Notes: generated from the letters alone by a model not told the origin. Numbered from the stretch's first letter, positions 46,506 to 58,941 are shown. The stretch: DNA of 64,000 nt from Aldrovandia affinis (GCA_029706075.1 JAINUG010000018.1:372001-436000), one strand, 5' to 3'. Program-made: numbers and translations.

Positions 46506-49290
46506 ATCCCATACTTTTGCCCCTGGTCCTGTACAATTACCCTGGTGTCTCTGCTTGTATAAATTGAACATACTGTATTGATACGTTTATTTGCCTTCAA
46601 TTGTTATAACTGTGTAAAATGTCCTTGAGAACCTCTGCTGCTGCTGCTGCTACTACTTGACACAAAGTCCATACAAGGTTTAAGTTTGTGTCTTTTTCAG
46701 TAATGGCTTCTTTCTTGCTCATGCAGGCTGGTTTTGTCTGCAGGGGTTTGGATGTAGTTGGACATATGAACACTGAAGGATTTGTGTATCTGAGACAGGA
46801 GGCAAAGTCATTGTTGGCACTGTTGTTCACAGTGGCATCCCCCAACTAGGCCTAGTCCTAAATAATATCCTGCTTAAACCGGAAGCCGCAAGGTTTGGAA
46901 GGGTTGCCTGAACCAGGAGTGACTGGGTAAGCTTTATTTTTTATGTATGTTTTATATTTGCCTTTATTTTTAATCCACTACTTATACTTTTCCTCCAAAT
47001 TTGGAACACCCAACGTTACCCGTTACTAGGACAGTAATCTCCATGACTAGTGCTTCAGCTGGTTGTGACACCCAGGAGGCCCATGTTCCATTTCTTGTAT
47101 TTCTAGTGATGGACTACACCAAACTCAATGACGGTTACATTTTCTTAGATCGTTCTCCTGATTTTGTGAATCTCTACATATTATCCATGACTTGTTTCAA
47201 AAGGCCCTTGTTCCTCGTGGTTGGTTGCTTATGTCTGTGTGTTCTGGGTTGATATTCAATATCGATATTGGGAAACTGATGAGATGCATCAATTTACTTT
47301 AGTCTTATTAAACCATTTTGCTTACACACAGATAGAAATAAAATCATTAAATTTGTGACCTGACCCTAAACTTATTTCGCGAAACTGAACGGGCTATTTA
47401 CTATGCAATTGAGAACCTTCTCCTTTTCTTTGACAGTTTCCCTTATTTAATTAATGTTTTTATATCAGTTTGGAGCATCAACATGAAACAGAAATGTTTT
47501 TGCACTGCTTTGATAGTACAGGACCTGGGCGTTGAGTCAATCAATGAATCAGCCATGCATTCCTGTACCAGAGTACTCTGGAGCAGAATACGTTGCACAC
47601 CTGAAAGCCCACTAAGATGCATTGAGAGAGCTTGATGTGAGCTCTACATGCAAGAAAGCCAGAGTGGAAAGAATTGTGTAATCAATACTTACAAGACATT
47701 TTTAGTTAAAGTAATTGCTACTAAAATAGCTTTTACCAGTTACTGTAGCTAGGCGTGCACTTACTTTTCCCCCACAGTGGTATTCAATGTCTGAGGACTT
47801 TTTGTTCAGTACATCATTGAAAAGTTGGAACATTTTGTGTCATTTGCTATATCACATTTGCTGGATCGTACGTGATGGTCAAATATTTTACTTTTGATTC
47901 AAAATTTGCTTTTTCACAGCACTGTACAGCATATGCATTTAACACACATTTTATCTGTTACATTTTACTGTACTACTTACTGTTGTGTTCCCATGCACTT
48001 CTCGTTCTTGTGGTATGCATTTAATTGCCTCATACGCTTCACTGGGTAAGAGCGTCTGCCAGACACAGAAATAAATAAGTAATAACCATTGTATTTTATG
48101 AGCACTTGCTCGTTTCTAAATGACAGCATAGGTCAAACATTATTTAAGCTTTGTTCATAATGCTGTGTTTAAGGCCACTGAATGATTCTTGCCAGACTCC
48201 CATTTGGGGACACAAAATATTTTCAGCCTTGGAATGGTGTAATGGCGGAGACAGGGTGGGGGCAGAAGCTTTAAGACGTGGTGTCTGTCTGGCAGGGAGC
48301 AGCCCCACATGTAAGCAGACGATATTTAATTACGTTACGGGGCTCACAGACAGACGCACAAGGAGGACCATGGGTCTATGAATAACCCAATGTCTTGTGA
48401 TCTGGCACACAGGTCTATAAAGAGCAACCAAGGCGGTTATCAGTACCGAAACATCATTAGTTCAACTTAACACCTCATTTAACATGTATATCATAATCTT
48501 CTATAATTAAACCAAAAACAAAGTTCATAAGTATTTGAAAATATGTTTAGCTTTATAATTTGAAAAGCAGTTGGATGAAGTAAGTCATCAGGCTGATTCT
48601 TAAAACACTGTGCAAGGCCACACAAGTGCTCCGCACACTTCTATTTTATCACAGAACCACCTTTTGAAACTAAAATATCCCACTCAGCCATGCTATAAAA
48701 TACAGAGCACAGACAAAGGTGCCATGAGGAGCACTGTGGTGTAGTCCACTTCTTCCGAGCCTCGCGTAACGTGCAGGAGATGCCTCAAATCCACTACTAA
48801 GCATGGGATTGTGAAACAGCCTTCCAAAGGGTTTTTAAATAATTTGTAGGATAACGATCAGAGCAGAACCCATGAAATGTTTCCCTTCCTGAAGGGATTG
48901 AAACATGGTCCCTCCTGATCATGGCTGGTGCTGCCATCAATACAATCACACAGATATTCCTCTGCAGGGCAGAACACTAAAACCCACTGAGCCTTCTGAA
49001 TCCGTGGACTGCCACCTGAAGCTTCCAGGGTATCCAGGTGCATTCTGGGTAGGAGTCTTCAGTTTTCAGGAAAAGCTCATTGCAGGTTAGACTTGCACTT
49101 GCACAAATCTACATCCTGTATCCAAAATCAAGAGGGGAGCCTATAACCGAACATCCTTCACTGGGTCTGATGTACCCTGAAATGGAGTGTTTCCAGATCT
49201 TTCTGAAACAAACTGACAGCTGGGGTGAGGGAGAGGTAGCAGTTAAACTGGCTAAGCCTTATTTCCATCCAGTGGAATAGATTTCTTAAG
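46506..49290. other. No supported gene
   Basis: AT-rich, with a weak SINE-tail match (GGTAAGAGCGTCTGCCAGAC) near 48045. Open frames up to 83 codons have no domain or splice context. Mostly unique sequence. Confidence 0.45.
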
Positions 49291-49424
49291 TTTTTTTGTT
49301 TGACAGGTGTTAAGACACTTGTATGTTCATCCAATTCATAAACGTTAGGAATTGGAGAAAAGGGAAAGATATATTTCCATATTTTTTTTTGTTTGACAGG
49401 TGTTAAGACACTTGTATGTTCATC
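49291..49424 (+). repeat. Short tandem duplication, 93-base spacing
   Basis: A 41-base segment containing GTTTGACAGGTGTTAAGACA is exactly repeated at 49291-49331 and 49384-49424, with related ATTTCCAT sequence before each. Confidence 0.9.
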
Positions 49425-50734
49425 ACTAGAACTGTCAGAGCCATCAGCTAGCTGATAGTTATCCTTTCTGCCCTTTTTCCATTTAAAACTATTCTCAGAA
49501 AGAGACCTAAGAGAAAATGAGTGACTAATTTGTTTGCATTAGATATGAAAGAAAATGTGGCATTAATATTAAAGGAATGAACAATCACAACAACAGCTGA
49601 ATCACATCTCGTACCAAGCTAAAATGGAAAGAGTCATCACAAAACAACATAAAATTACTAAGAATAAGAACATAAGAACACAGAATGAAGAGAACAGGCC
49701 ATTCGGAAGGGTTTAAACTAAAAGTTCATAAATGAGAGGTGAGTGACTAAAGGAGTCGTGTCCACCCCCGGACATTGAGAGTTCATTTTTCAAAAATGTT
49801 ATTTCTAAAAAGCCCAATTAGTTCACATGCTTCAATATTGAAAAAAAATTAACAATACGTGAATCCTCAACAGTAATATTTAGCCTACATAGTTTAAATG
49901 ACACAAACATGAATGAAAAATATAACCAACAAGAACATTGTGTTCAGGGAGGCATCCAGTGGTCAAAACACATGCAGCTAATTTCACTGCATTGTGCACA
50001 CAGAGAAAGTCTCCATTAAACAACTGCGGGAGCCATTTTAGATAAATATCAAATGGTGTTCCCTTAGACTTTCTGTAAAAAAAACAGAAACAAATAAAAT
50101 GCCAAATCTACATCCCAAACTTCTGAGACGGGAAATGTCAAATCCAAAATGCACCATCAGGTCTAATTAATCCTAAATACAACCATATTATTGAGCTGCA
50201 AACATTTTTCAACACACAGACTTGTGCAAACAGCTCAACAAAAAAAATAAAAAAAATAAACTTTCCAGAATGTAAGAAACTGATTTCATTTTTTGCTTGG
50301 AAACTATTCAGAGCACACCTGTGGATACATTCTGGACACCCATTTCTGACACTTTATTTCAGAAATGTATGATACTAAGAGGAGTCTACAGAAATCATTT
50401 TAAAACAAAAGGCAACATCATAAACCCCTATTAGGTGAGTATTATTATTGGATATTTCACTTAAATGCCACAGTAGTTCTTCATCTTCACTGACACTGTG
50501 TGTACAGAAATTAGTCAGTTAATTAAATTATATTATTTTTCATTATTTATTTGCAGGCACCCATATCCAGAATGCCTTACACAGCTTACATTTTTACATA
50601 ATATTCATTTATACAGGAGGATATATACTGAAGCAATTCAAAGTACTTTGGTACAATGAACTATGATGCCTAACCTGGGATTTGAACATGCAACCTCTGA
50701 GTGACAAAGTCAGCTCCATATTCAATACACAGCC
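49425..50734. other. Nothing recognisable
   Basis: AT-rich unique sequence. Confidence 0.5.
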
Positions 50735-51086
50735 ACCGCATAACCATGTGTGTTCACAACCAATATGCAATGATTCCTGGTGAAATTCAGCTGGTGCATT
50801 CTGAAAACATACCTGTGCTTAAGATAGAAGCTTGTCTGCGGCGAGCTCATGCCGGATTCCCTCCCCCCTCCCTGGGGCGGACAGCCAATTGCCCCCCAGT
50901 GGCACTCCCGGCTAGATTCAAAACTGTCGCAGCCGGTGGAATCAAACCCCGGTCGCAGTGTGCAGTGTCAGACATTCTACTGCTACAACACCCATTAGGA
51001 CCGCATTACGGTTTGTGTTCGCAACCAATATGCAATGATTCCTGGTGATGTTCAGCTGCTGCACACTGGAAACATACCTGTGCTTA
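50735..51086 (+). repeat. 87-bp direct repeats flanking a SINE fragment
   Basis: Segments 50735-50821 and 51000-51086 align without gaps; both contain ACCAATATGCAATGATTCCT and ACATACCTGTGCTTA, with about ten differences. The 178 bases between are nearly all SINE. The repeats are too long for an ordinary target duplication. Confidence 0.85.
50838..50999 (-). mobile_element. SINE fragment with tRNA-like head
   Basis: CCTCCCTGGGGCGGACAGCC and, inverted, a B-box-like GGGGTTTGATTCC identify the main SINE family. The body end and A-rich tail are absent, so the copy is truncated. Confidence 0.75.
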
Positions 51087-51094
51087 TGGCTTGA

Positions 51095-52353
51095 TTGCGA
51101 GGCGGGTGTCAGGTCAAATCAATTACAGGCATGTGCCTTGCTTGGGCATTACGAGCTGGAAGTGGACATCGAGCCGTTTCAAATTCTGCCAACTCTGATT
51201 TGTAGGGTTTCACAAACAGTGAGGGACTATAACCTATGAACCATTCAAAACTGTAATTTTACAATGAAACCCAGAAAAACGGTGAAAGATTGTTACCGTA
51301 CTATCACAACAAAACAGTACAAACAGTATAATGCAATGAATAAAGTGCTAAGCCAGAAATGCACGCAGAACAAGGACAAATTCGGATTTTGAGTGGTGGT
51401 GAGAACATGGGGGTTTATTTAACCAGTCATCAAAGAAGCTCCCATTACACACTACAGAAGCATGATAAGTGGAGAGAAAACCAGGCAGCTTGGTTGAAAG
51501 AGCCAATGACAGGATTCGACAAACACTGATAAAAAGACATTCCCACTGACAAATGCTGAAATTCCAACAAAACTCATCTCAATTTTAGTCTTAATATGAT
51601 GGTAGAAACCTTCAAGATTTTCAAGGAATTTTCCAGTTCTCTATTCAGTTTGTCCCCAGAGGAAAAGCAGTTGGCTTGAAGAGAGAGCTGATAAACAAAA
51701 ATGTCAGTCTCACTCCAAAGATATTGATCCTTTTTTCTTACTTGTTTTATAACTTCCAGTTTGACACGGTTATGCATGTTATTTGCAAATATTGTAGGCA
51801 CTGTTATAATCATTCTTTCTTTATTGTATGAATAAAACATTGCTATGGTATTGCTAGTTTATCCTTCAAAATTGGCATTGAAACAATTTAATTGAATGCA
51901 AAGTTTCACATGTTGTCTGACATTTTAACCTCCAGTGCATTAGTCATTTAAATACTCATTCAGGAAACTGCTGCCATTTATAATCCAACTCCCTTAATTT
52001 TCTGTTGTTCATAGCCTTTTCAAATTATTGTCAATCAAGAGCACCTGGTTGTGAATAAAACAAATTAAACCTTCCAAGCATACATTTCACACACCATGAG
52101 GTGAGTCAGCCCACTTTCCTCAGGTCTGTGGCAGTCCAGTCAGAGTGTGTCATGCACCTGGAGTACACCCACTTATAAACTGTTAAATTAATACCAGGCT
52201 CTTGTAATGGAAAGTGAAAAATAATAAAAACTGGTTTAAATCCAGGTTGGGTTTAGTTCACATGGCTGGTCAGTGGTCCGGGGCAGAAGTTTCTCCTCAA
52301 AACTCATTACTGAATTCAATAATTTCCTCTTGAAGTACCACAATGACCTTTAA
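51095..52353. other. Nothing recognisable
   Basis: AT-rich unique sequence. Confidence 0.5.
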
Positions 52354-52705
52354 CTAAAGGCCTCTACATGCTAGTGCGTAAGTTGTGCGACTTCTTCGCG
52401 GTTCGTGCAATGCAACAATGTTGCAAGCACTCGGCTATGCACAGCCTATGCAACATGGTGTCCCTACACTTCTGTACACTAGTAGGCGTCAATGTATTGA
52501 ACATGGTCGGTAAAGTTTTCATGAAATCAGGGAAACTCCTGTACCTTCAAACTTCTTCAGTCAATCTTTCCTGAAGCTGGGTCATTTTATACCTTCAACA
52601 TATTTTTCATGTCGAACAAATGATGCTAGCTATCTATATCATTAGCTATTGTTAGCAAGCTTTATTTGGCCGTGATACCAGGTTGATAGCTAGCTGGATA
52701 GATAG

Positions 52706-54143
52706 TAGGGATGCAAATAGTCCCCGATAGTCGACCCTCATGAATTGGTTATTATCGGTTAACCGATAAGCTTAAATAGGCTATAAACAAATGGACGTAA
52801 ATCCATGAACCATTAAAAATACAGCAGCATATTCAAACATAGGCTGTCTACTCTGCCGCGCTAATCCGATAAGACCGCTATAGTTTAGGCTAGCCTATTC
52901 ATGAACATTTTCAAATAGCCTAACAGGGAGAAAAAAGGTAATATTAGCCAGAAAAGAGGCAGTTTTTGCTGTCATGGTCCAACAAGCAGTGATTTAGTAG
53001 CTTCCCCAACACTGGCAATAGAACAACACAGGCAGCCATGGCTACGGCGAGCCAGTAAAATAAATTAAAAAAGGAGACACATTTTCACTCACCCATTGTC
53101 AAATAATGTTGAAACACAAGGCCAAGCAGCAAAGTTGATTAATTCAGCTAACGTTAGCTAGCCATTCCGTTTTGGTAGGTCTATGGCTTTGAAAGCGTGT
53201 TCCACCAACAGACTTTGTTATATACGCTGCAGTATGGGAAAAAACATGGCTAGAGCCGTAGATAAGAGTAACGTTATTGTCGGCTAGATAAAGGCTACAG
53301 CAGCGCTACACCACTTCTTCAAAGATCTCAAGAAGGGAGCTGAAATCGTAGCCTCTAAACAGTTATGAATAATTAACTTTACAAAACAAATTAACCGAGT
53401 GATTTTCCCTATAGCGTATAATTATCATTTTCCCTCAAGCAAATGGGTCAAACGCAAGCACATGGCTTTAAAATCACCACTCGCGCAACATACGTAGATT
53501 CTGCTATCGGTCGGAGTTATACCTCCTGCTCTGTTGCCCCCCAAATTTAGCTATTGTCCTCTTTTTTAAACTTTTAACACTAGGCTAACGTTATAGCAAG
53601 GGCAGTGGGTGAAAACTGTTTTTCTGAATAAACATGTCTGCACTTTGTTTTAGGGGAAATTGATTGCTCAGGTATAGGTTGAATTAGCGGAAAGTGAGAT
53701 GTCAAATGCATAACATTTTAAGACAGCAACGCACATTTTGCAGCGCACTTCATCGTTGTTTTTAACGAAATGGTCCCAAACCGAACTCCGTTTTGCTCGC
53801 TTCATTTTGTTCTCTGACTCTGTGAGAGCTAACGTTGCCTAGAAGTAACATAGCCATGTGAAAGCTAAGGAAACAAAACGTAGGCATTTGAAAGTTAACG
53901 AAACGTAGGCATCTGAAGGTTAACGAAACAAAACCAAACATAGCCGATATCAGGTTACGGTGGCACCCTCTTGTGTTGGATTTAAGAATTGCTTTCCCCC
54001 ACACCCAGTTGATATGCATGGAAATTCAAATTGCCAACATTATGCTGCGATTTGTTTAAAATTAACTGCTTAACCGATAAGATTAATTGGTTAAAATTCC
54101 TATTGTCGGTTAACGGTTCGTCGGTTAACGATTAACATCCCTA
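52706..54143. mobile_element. Non-autonomous hAT element with exact 8-bp target duplication
   Basis: It starts TAGGGATG and ends CATCCCTA, flanked on both sides by ATAGATAG (52698-52705 and 54144-54151). Subterminal sequences contain repeated GGTTAACCGATAAG and inverse copies, probable transposase-binding sites. Its 1.44-kb interior has no transposase frame. The left end at 62766 belongs to the same family. Confidence 0.93.
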
Positions 54144-54187
54144 ATAGATAGATATCGATAGTTTTGCTTAGCTAACGTTAACATAGA

Positions 54188-55556
54188 TATACACTACCGG
54201 TCAAAAGTTTTAGAACACACCCATTTTTCCAGTTTTTACTGAAAATTTAAGGAGTTCAAGTCCAGTGAATAACCTGAAATGGTACAAAGGAAAGCAGTAA
54301 ACTGCCAGAGGTTAAAACAAAAGTTTAGGTTACCAAAAACTGAAAAATAATGTCCTTTTCAGGGAACAAGTAATGGGTTAATAACTTACAGCTGTTCTGC
54401 AGCAATGGAAGTAAATTAAGCCTTGAAAGTTGATGCAAACAGGTGTCCCAACTTTTGTTGATTACTTACAAACCCTCGGTCTGTATAAAAGCAGTGTTGG
54501 AACAGACTGCGTTACTACACCCTCTGAAGCATTATTTGGACAACATTGCACTGCAGGAAGTAGTATATTGCTATCAAAATGGCGAAAAAAAGGCAATTAA
54601 CAAAGGAAGACAGACAGACCATTATAACACTTAAAAGTGTATGTCTCTCCTTTAGAGAGATTGCAAAGGAGGCCAAGGTGTCAGTCAGTACAGTTTCCTA
54701 CATCATCAAAAGGCACCTGGAAACTGGAGGTCTGGCAGACCCAAAGCCACAACAAAATCAGAAGACACGTTTCTGAGAGTCAACAGCTTGCGTGATAGGC
54801 AGCTCACAGGACAACAGCTTAACACTGGTCGAAGTAAAGAAGTCTCAGTTTCAACTGTGAAGAGAAGACTTCGAGCTGCAGGTTTGACAGGTTGAGTGGC
54901 AGTAAGAAAGCCATTGCTAAGATGGCAAAATAAGAAAAACAGGCTTGCCTGGGCCATGAAGCACCGCCAGTGGACTACTGAAGACTGGAAGAAGGTCTTA
55001 TGGACCAATGAATAAAAATGTGAAATCTTTCATCACGCAGGGTTTTTGTACACTGTCGAGTAGGCGAAAGCATGGTTCCTCAGTGTGTGGCACCAACTGT
55101 CAAACATGGAGGAGGAGGCGTGATGGTCTGGGGCTCTTTTGCTGGATCCAGAGTCGGCGACTTGCACAGAGTGACTGGCACCCTGAACCAAAAGGGTTAC
55201 CACAGAATTAAGAGCCATGAAGAATAACACCATGCAATACCCTCCGGTCTACGCTAAGTTGGTCAGGGGTTCATCCTACAGCAAGATAATGACCCAAAAC
55301 ATACCTCCAGGCTATGTTAGAACTACCATAGAAGAAAAGAACAAGATGGTAGGCTTCAAATCATGGAATGGCCAGCACAGTCTCCAGACTTAAACCCCAT
55401 CGAGCTGGTTTGGGATGAACTGGACAGAAGGATGAAAACAAAGCAACCTACAAGTGCAACACATTTGTGGGAACTTCTGCAACAGTGTTGGGAAGAACTT
55501 TCCAAACAATATTTGATTTCCAAAAACATCTACGTGAACTGTTTCACTGCGGTCGC
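54188..55556 (+). mobile_element. Tc1-like transposon, right end missing (family F)
   Basis: The left end CACTACCGGTCAAAAGTTTT follows a TA. Plus-strand transposase remnants run from 54579 to about 55520: TNE where TDE/SDE is expected (first Asp lost), QDNDPKHTS-like coding near 55287, and SPDLNPIELVWDELDRR with the Glu. The frame shifts several times. Sequence leaves the family at about 55556 before the right terminal repeat. Confidence 0.88.
54579..54776 (+). pseudogene. Tc1-like transposase N-terminal part
   Basis: Sixty-five codons starting MAKKRQLTKEDRQTI with the helix-turn-helix segment FREIAKEAKVSVSTVSYIIK, the DNA-binding part of a Tc1-type transposase. A stop ends the frame before the second DNA-binding subdomain; later pieces are in other frames. 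It has no host role that I can see. Confidence 0.85.
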
Positions 55557-55706
55557 AAGTTAGATTTTTGTGCTAGGTACGCGACATCCTCTGCAACCCC
55601 CTCTGCGTAAGTCACAGAGGTTGCGTTGATGTTGCAAAGCCCTGGTTGTGTTGCTGTCGCATTGCTGTCGTGTTGCTGTCCTTCGAACATGTAGAGGCCT
55701 TTAGGC

Positions 55707-56102
55707 ACCTTTACCTTGAGATATTCAGCAACCTTCAATAGCCCTTTTACAGCATGCGAACATTAGAGGATGAGAACAGGCCATTCAGGCCCTCACGGGT
55801 CATCACTCTAGAGCAGGCCCAGACTAGCATGGGCTGGGACCAAGGTGCTATTAGAAGGCACTATCAGGCACTGTTATAACTGCTTTTAGACTGCATTATC
55901 CGCCATTAAAAAAATGTATTAATCATTTTTTTTAAATTGTGATATATATATAAATAAATAAATATACACACTACAGCTATGACGTTTTCACGGTATGATA
56001 ATCTCAATATCACGGTAGCAATTTTTAAGATTAAAAAAAAGTATCACACAAAGTTTACAACTCGATCTGTTTATTGTATGGCCCTTTGCAGATTTATATA
56101 CC
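55707..56102. other. Nothing recognisable
   Basis: AT-rich flank between the nested element and the next SINE. Confidence 0.5.
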
Positions 56103-56498
56103 TTTTTTTTTTGTTTGTTTTTGTTTTTTTGTTTCTGATTTTATCTCATTTTCTCCCAATTTGGTAGCCAATTAGACCCGCTATTTTAACGTCAATCCCC
56201 CCTAGTAGTGTGAGTTCGCTGCCGTAGTCCTGCGACCGGTAGTGACGAATGCGAAGTGACGCCTCTTCCGAGACGTCACTCGCCGAGCCGTCGACCGAAC
56301 CCCGGTACTACAGGGCCACTCCTATACGCAGCGAACGTCATGTCGGCTCCCCTCCCCCCTCCCTGGGGCGGACAGTCAATCGCCGCCCCCTGGTGGCACT
56401 CCCGGCCAGAGCCGACACTTGGCGAGACGGGGAATTGAACTCCGGTCTCCGTGGCCAGCGTCGGACGTTGTAACCACTGGACCACGGGAGGCCAAAAG
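56103..56498 (-). mobile_element. tRNA-derived SINE, most complete copy
   Basis: On the minus strand the head reads GGCCTCCCGTGGTCCAGTGG (A box), then GGAGTTCAATTCCCC (B box). It is followed by the family body with CTGGGGCGGACAG-type and CCGGTAGTGACG blocks, CCAATTTGGTAGCC (plus strand), and an A-rich tail (the T run at 56103-56128). The head resembles tRNA-Glu. TATACC occurs at both edges, a weak target duplication. It serves as reference for the other copies here. Confidence 0.92.
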
Positions 56499-56605
56499 TA
56501 TACCATTTTAATTGAAAAAAAAAAAAAAAATGCAAATGAATATAGTTCACTCCTTGTAATTGTATGATTAAATCAATTTAAATGATTCACTTTGGGAATT
56601 AAGCC

Positions 56606-56608
<3 letters not shown>

Positions 56609-56644
<36 letters not shown>

Positions 56645-56744
56645 GTCATTACAGACCGCCTCAGAATCAACGTCGGACATTGCAAATGGAGATTTATGCC
56701 GTGTAGCTAGCTAATAACAGCTACCTACAGGGTTGGGAAATGCA

Positions 56745-56824
<80 letters not shown>

Positions 56825-56827
56825 GCC

Positions 56828-56873
<46 letters not shown>

Positions 56874-56874
56874 C
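56609..56874. repeat. (TA)n and (CA)n microsatellites
   Basis: (TA)n at 56609-56642 and two (CA)n runs at about 56749-56820 and 56829-56874. Open frames here are artefacts. Confidence 0.95.
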
Positions 56875-56918
56875 AGTATACACTCCTAAATATTAATATA
56901 TACATTATATACAGACAT

Positions 56919-57841
56919 ACAATACCAGTCAAAAGTTTGAGTACACCTTCCATCTGGATTAGTTAATTGGGCACTCCATTCTTCAGCAATATAACGACCC
57001 AAAACACACCTTGAAGTTGTGCAAGGAGGGAGGAACATGAAGGACAACTCAAACTAATGACCTGGCCCACCCAGTGTCGACTTATCCCATAGAACTAGTA
57101 TGGGATGAACTGGACAGAATAGTCAAAGCAAAGCAACCGATAAGCGTCTCTGGGAATTGCTGCAGGAGAGCTGGGAAGACATGTTGGGTGATTTCCTGCT
57201 AAAACTTATTAACCGCATGGCCCATGTTTGAGGCTGTTATCATGGCAAAGGGTGGCTATTTTGAAGAACCCAAGATTTAGAGACAATTTTCAATTTTCTT
57301 GAACATTGCTTTGATGTTCCTTTTGTTTATTGTTGCATGTGTTTTTGTAATTTTCAAGTATTTACAGAAATGTATACGGTGTAAAATATTGTCAATTATG
57401 AGATAGACCTAGTTTCCAGTAGGGGTGTAACGGTACACGTATTCGTAGGACTTTTGGTTCAGTTCACGCTGTGAACCGAACAAATGCAATCTTGCTTTAA
57501 CCACTAACGCACGTGCAGAACCTTTTTTGTGTGTGCGGAACTTAATTAAAAACTCAGAGTTCCCCCCCTCAAAGATATAACTTGCCCAAAGCGCCGGATG
57601 TTGTTCATTCAGCCCACGTACATCTATGGCATAGATATATAAACGTTTTTATATCTATGGTCTATGGCACACCACTGAACCAGAGATTAACTTTGCACAG
57701 CCCAGCTCTGTAGTCAGTATGGCGAACCCAAAGAGAAGCCAGAGCTTGAAGACCCTCCCATATCATTCAATCTCCTGTCTTTGTGTACCATTACACCCCT
57801 AGTTTCCAGCAGGTATACTCAAACCTTTGACTGGTACTGTA
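56919..57841 (+). mobile_element. Internally deleted Tc1-like element (family G) with a nested hAT MITE
   Basis: The left end ATACCAGTCAAAAGTTTGAG and the right end, inverted as GTACCAGTCAAAGGTTTGAG, define the element. Only C-terminal transposase traces remain, such as TSMGWTG-type coding near 57100 and GCTGTTATCATGGCAAAGG near 57235. Without the MITE at 57420-57801 it is about 540 bases. Confidence 0.85.
57420..57801. mobile_element. hAT-type MITE with exact 8-bp target duplication
   Basis: It starts TAGGGGTGTAACGGTAC and ends GTACCATTACACCCCTA, flanked by GTTTCCAG on both sides (57412-57419 and 57802-57809). Near 57720 an ATG frame reads MANPKRSQSLKTLPYHS and runs to the element end. It may be the start of the parent transposase or noise. 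Confidence 0.93.
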
Positions 57842-57863
57842 AACAGTACCTATATAGGCACAC

Positions 57864-57904
<41 letters not shown>

Positions 57905-58725
57905 CACACTCAGTGGCCACTTTATTTGGTACACCTGTACACCTGCCCTTTAATGCAATTATCTAATCAACCAATCATGTGGCAGCAACTCAATGCATAA
58001 AAGCATGCAGACATGGTCAAGAAGTTCAGTTGTTGTTCAGACCAAAAATCTGAATGGGGAAGAAATGTGATCTAAGTGACTTTGACCATGGAATGATTGT
58101 TGGTGCTCTCAGAAACTGCTGATCTCATGGGATTTTCACGCACAACAGTCTCTAGAGTTTACAGAGAATGGTGCGAAAAACAAAAAACATCCAGTGAGCG
58201 GCAGTTCTGTGGGCAAAAAGAGAGAGGTCAGAGGCCAGACTGGTTCAAGCTGACAGGAAGGGGACATTAACTCAAATAACCATGCGTTACAACAGTGGTA
58301 TGCAGAAGAGCATATCTGAACGCACAACACGTCGAACCTTGAAGTGGATGGGCTACAGCAGCAGAAGACAACACCGGGTTCCACTCCTGTCAGCTAAGAA
58401 CAGAAAAGTGAGGCTACAGTGGGCGCAGGCTCACCAAAACTGGACAGTTGAAGATTGGAAAAACATTGCCTGGTCTGACGAATCTCGATTTCTGCTGCAA
58501 CATGCAGATGGTAGGGTCAGAATTTGGCGTAAACAACATGAATCCATGCATCCATCCTGCCTTGTGTCAACGGTTCAGGCTGCTGTTGGTGGTGTAATGG
58601 TGTGGGGAATGTTTTCTTGGCACACATTAAGCCCCTTAATACCAATTGAGCATTGTTTAAAAGCCACAGCCTACCTGAGTTGGTTGCTGACCATGTGCAT
58701 CCCTTTATGGCCAGTCTACCCTACC
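57905..58725 (+). mobile_element. Tc1-like transposon, right half missing (family H)
   Basis: The left end CACTCAGTGGCCACTTTATT follows a CA/TA microsatellite. Plus-strand coding from about 58282 keeps an intact-looking central part: TTRRTLKWMGYSSRR, WSDESRFLLQHADGRVR (first catalytic Asp) and GGVMVWGMFSW. It stops matching after 58720, before the second Asp, where a SINE body begins. Confidence 0.88.
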
Positions 58726-58941
58726 CTTTTTTTCCATTTGTTTTCAGATTTTCTCCCGTTTTTCTCCCAACTTGGTAGCCAATTACACCCACTATTTTCA
58801 GGTCAATCCCTCCCTCATAGTTCGCTGCCGTAGCCCTGTCACCGGCGGCGATGAAGGCGAAGTATGGTCTCACATGAGACGGCACCCCAGAGTCACTCCT
58901 GTGCGCAGCGTACGTCTTGTCAGCTTCCCTCCCCCCTTCCT
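58726..58941 (-). mobile_element. SINE body fragment between two Tc1 remnants
   Basis: The T-rich left side is the inverse of an A-rich tail. CCAACTTGGTAGCCAATTAC and CACCGGCGGCGATGAAGGCG follow the family order. The tRNA-like head is missing; sequence changes to Tc1 at CCCCCCTTCC. Confidence 0.8.

Larger units (their letters stand above)
52354..55706. mobile_element. Outer MITE-like element split by a hAT and a Tc1 element
   Basis: The left end TAAAGGCCTCTACATG (about 52354) and the right end CATGTAGAGGCCTTTA (about 55706) are exact inverses. A TA may be duplicated at each side. Without the two nested elements only about 540 bases remain (52354-52705, 54144-54187 and 55557-55706), typical of a MITE. 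Inner sequence has CG- and TTGC-rich repeats such as GTTGCTGTCGCATTGCTGTC near the right end. The superfamily is uncertain. Confidence 0.75.
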
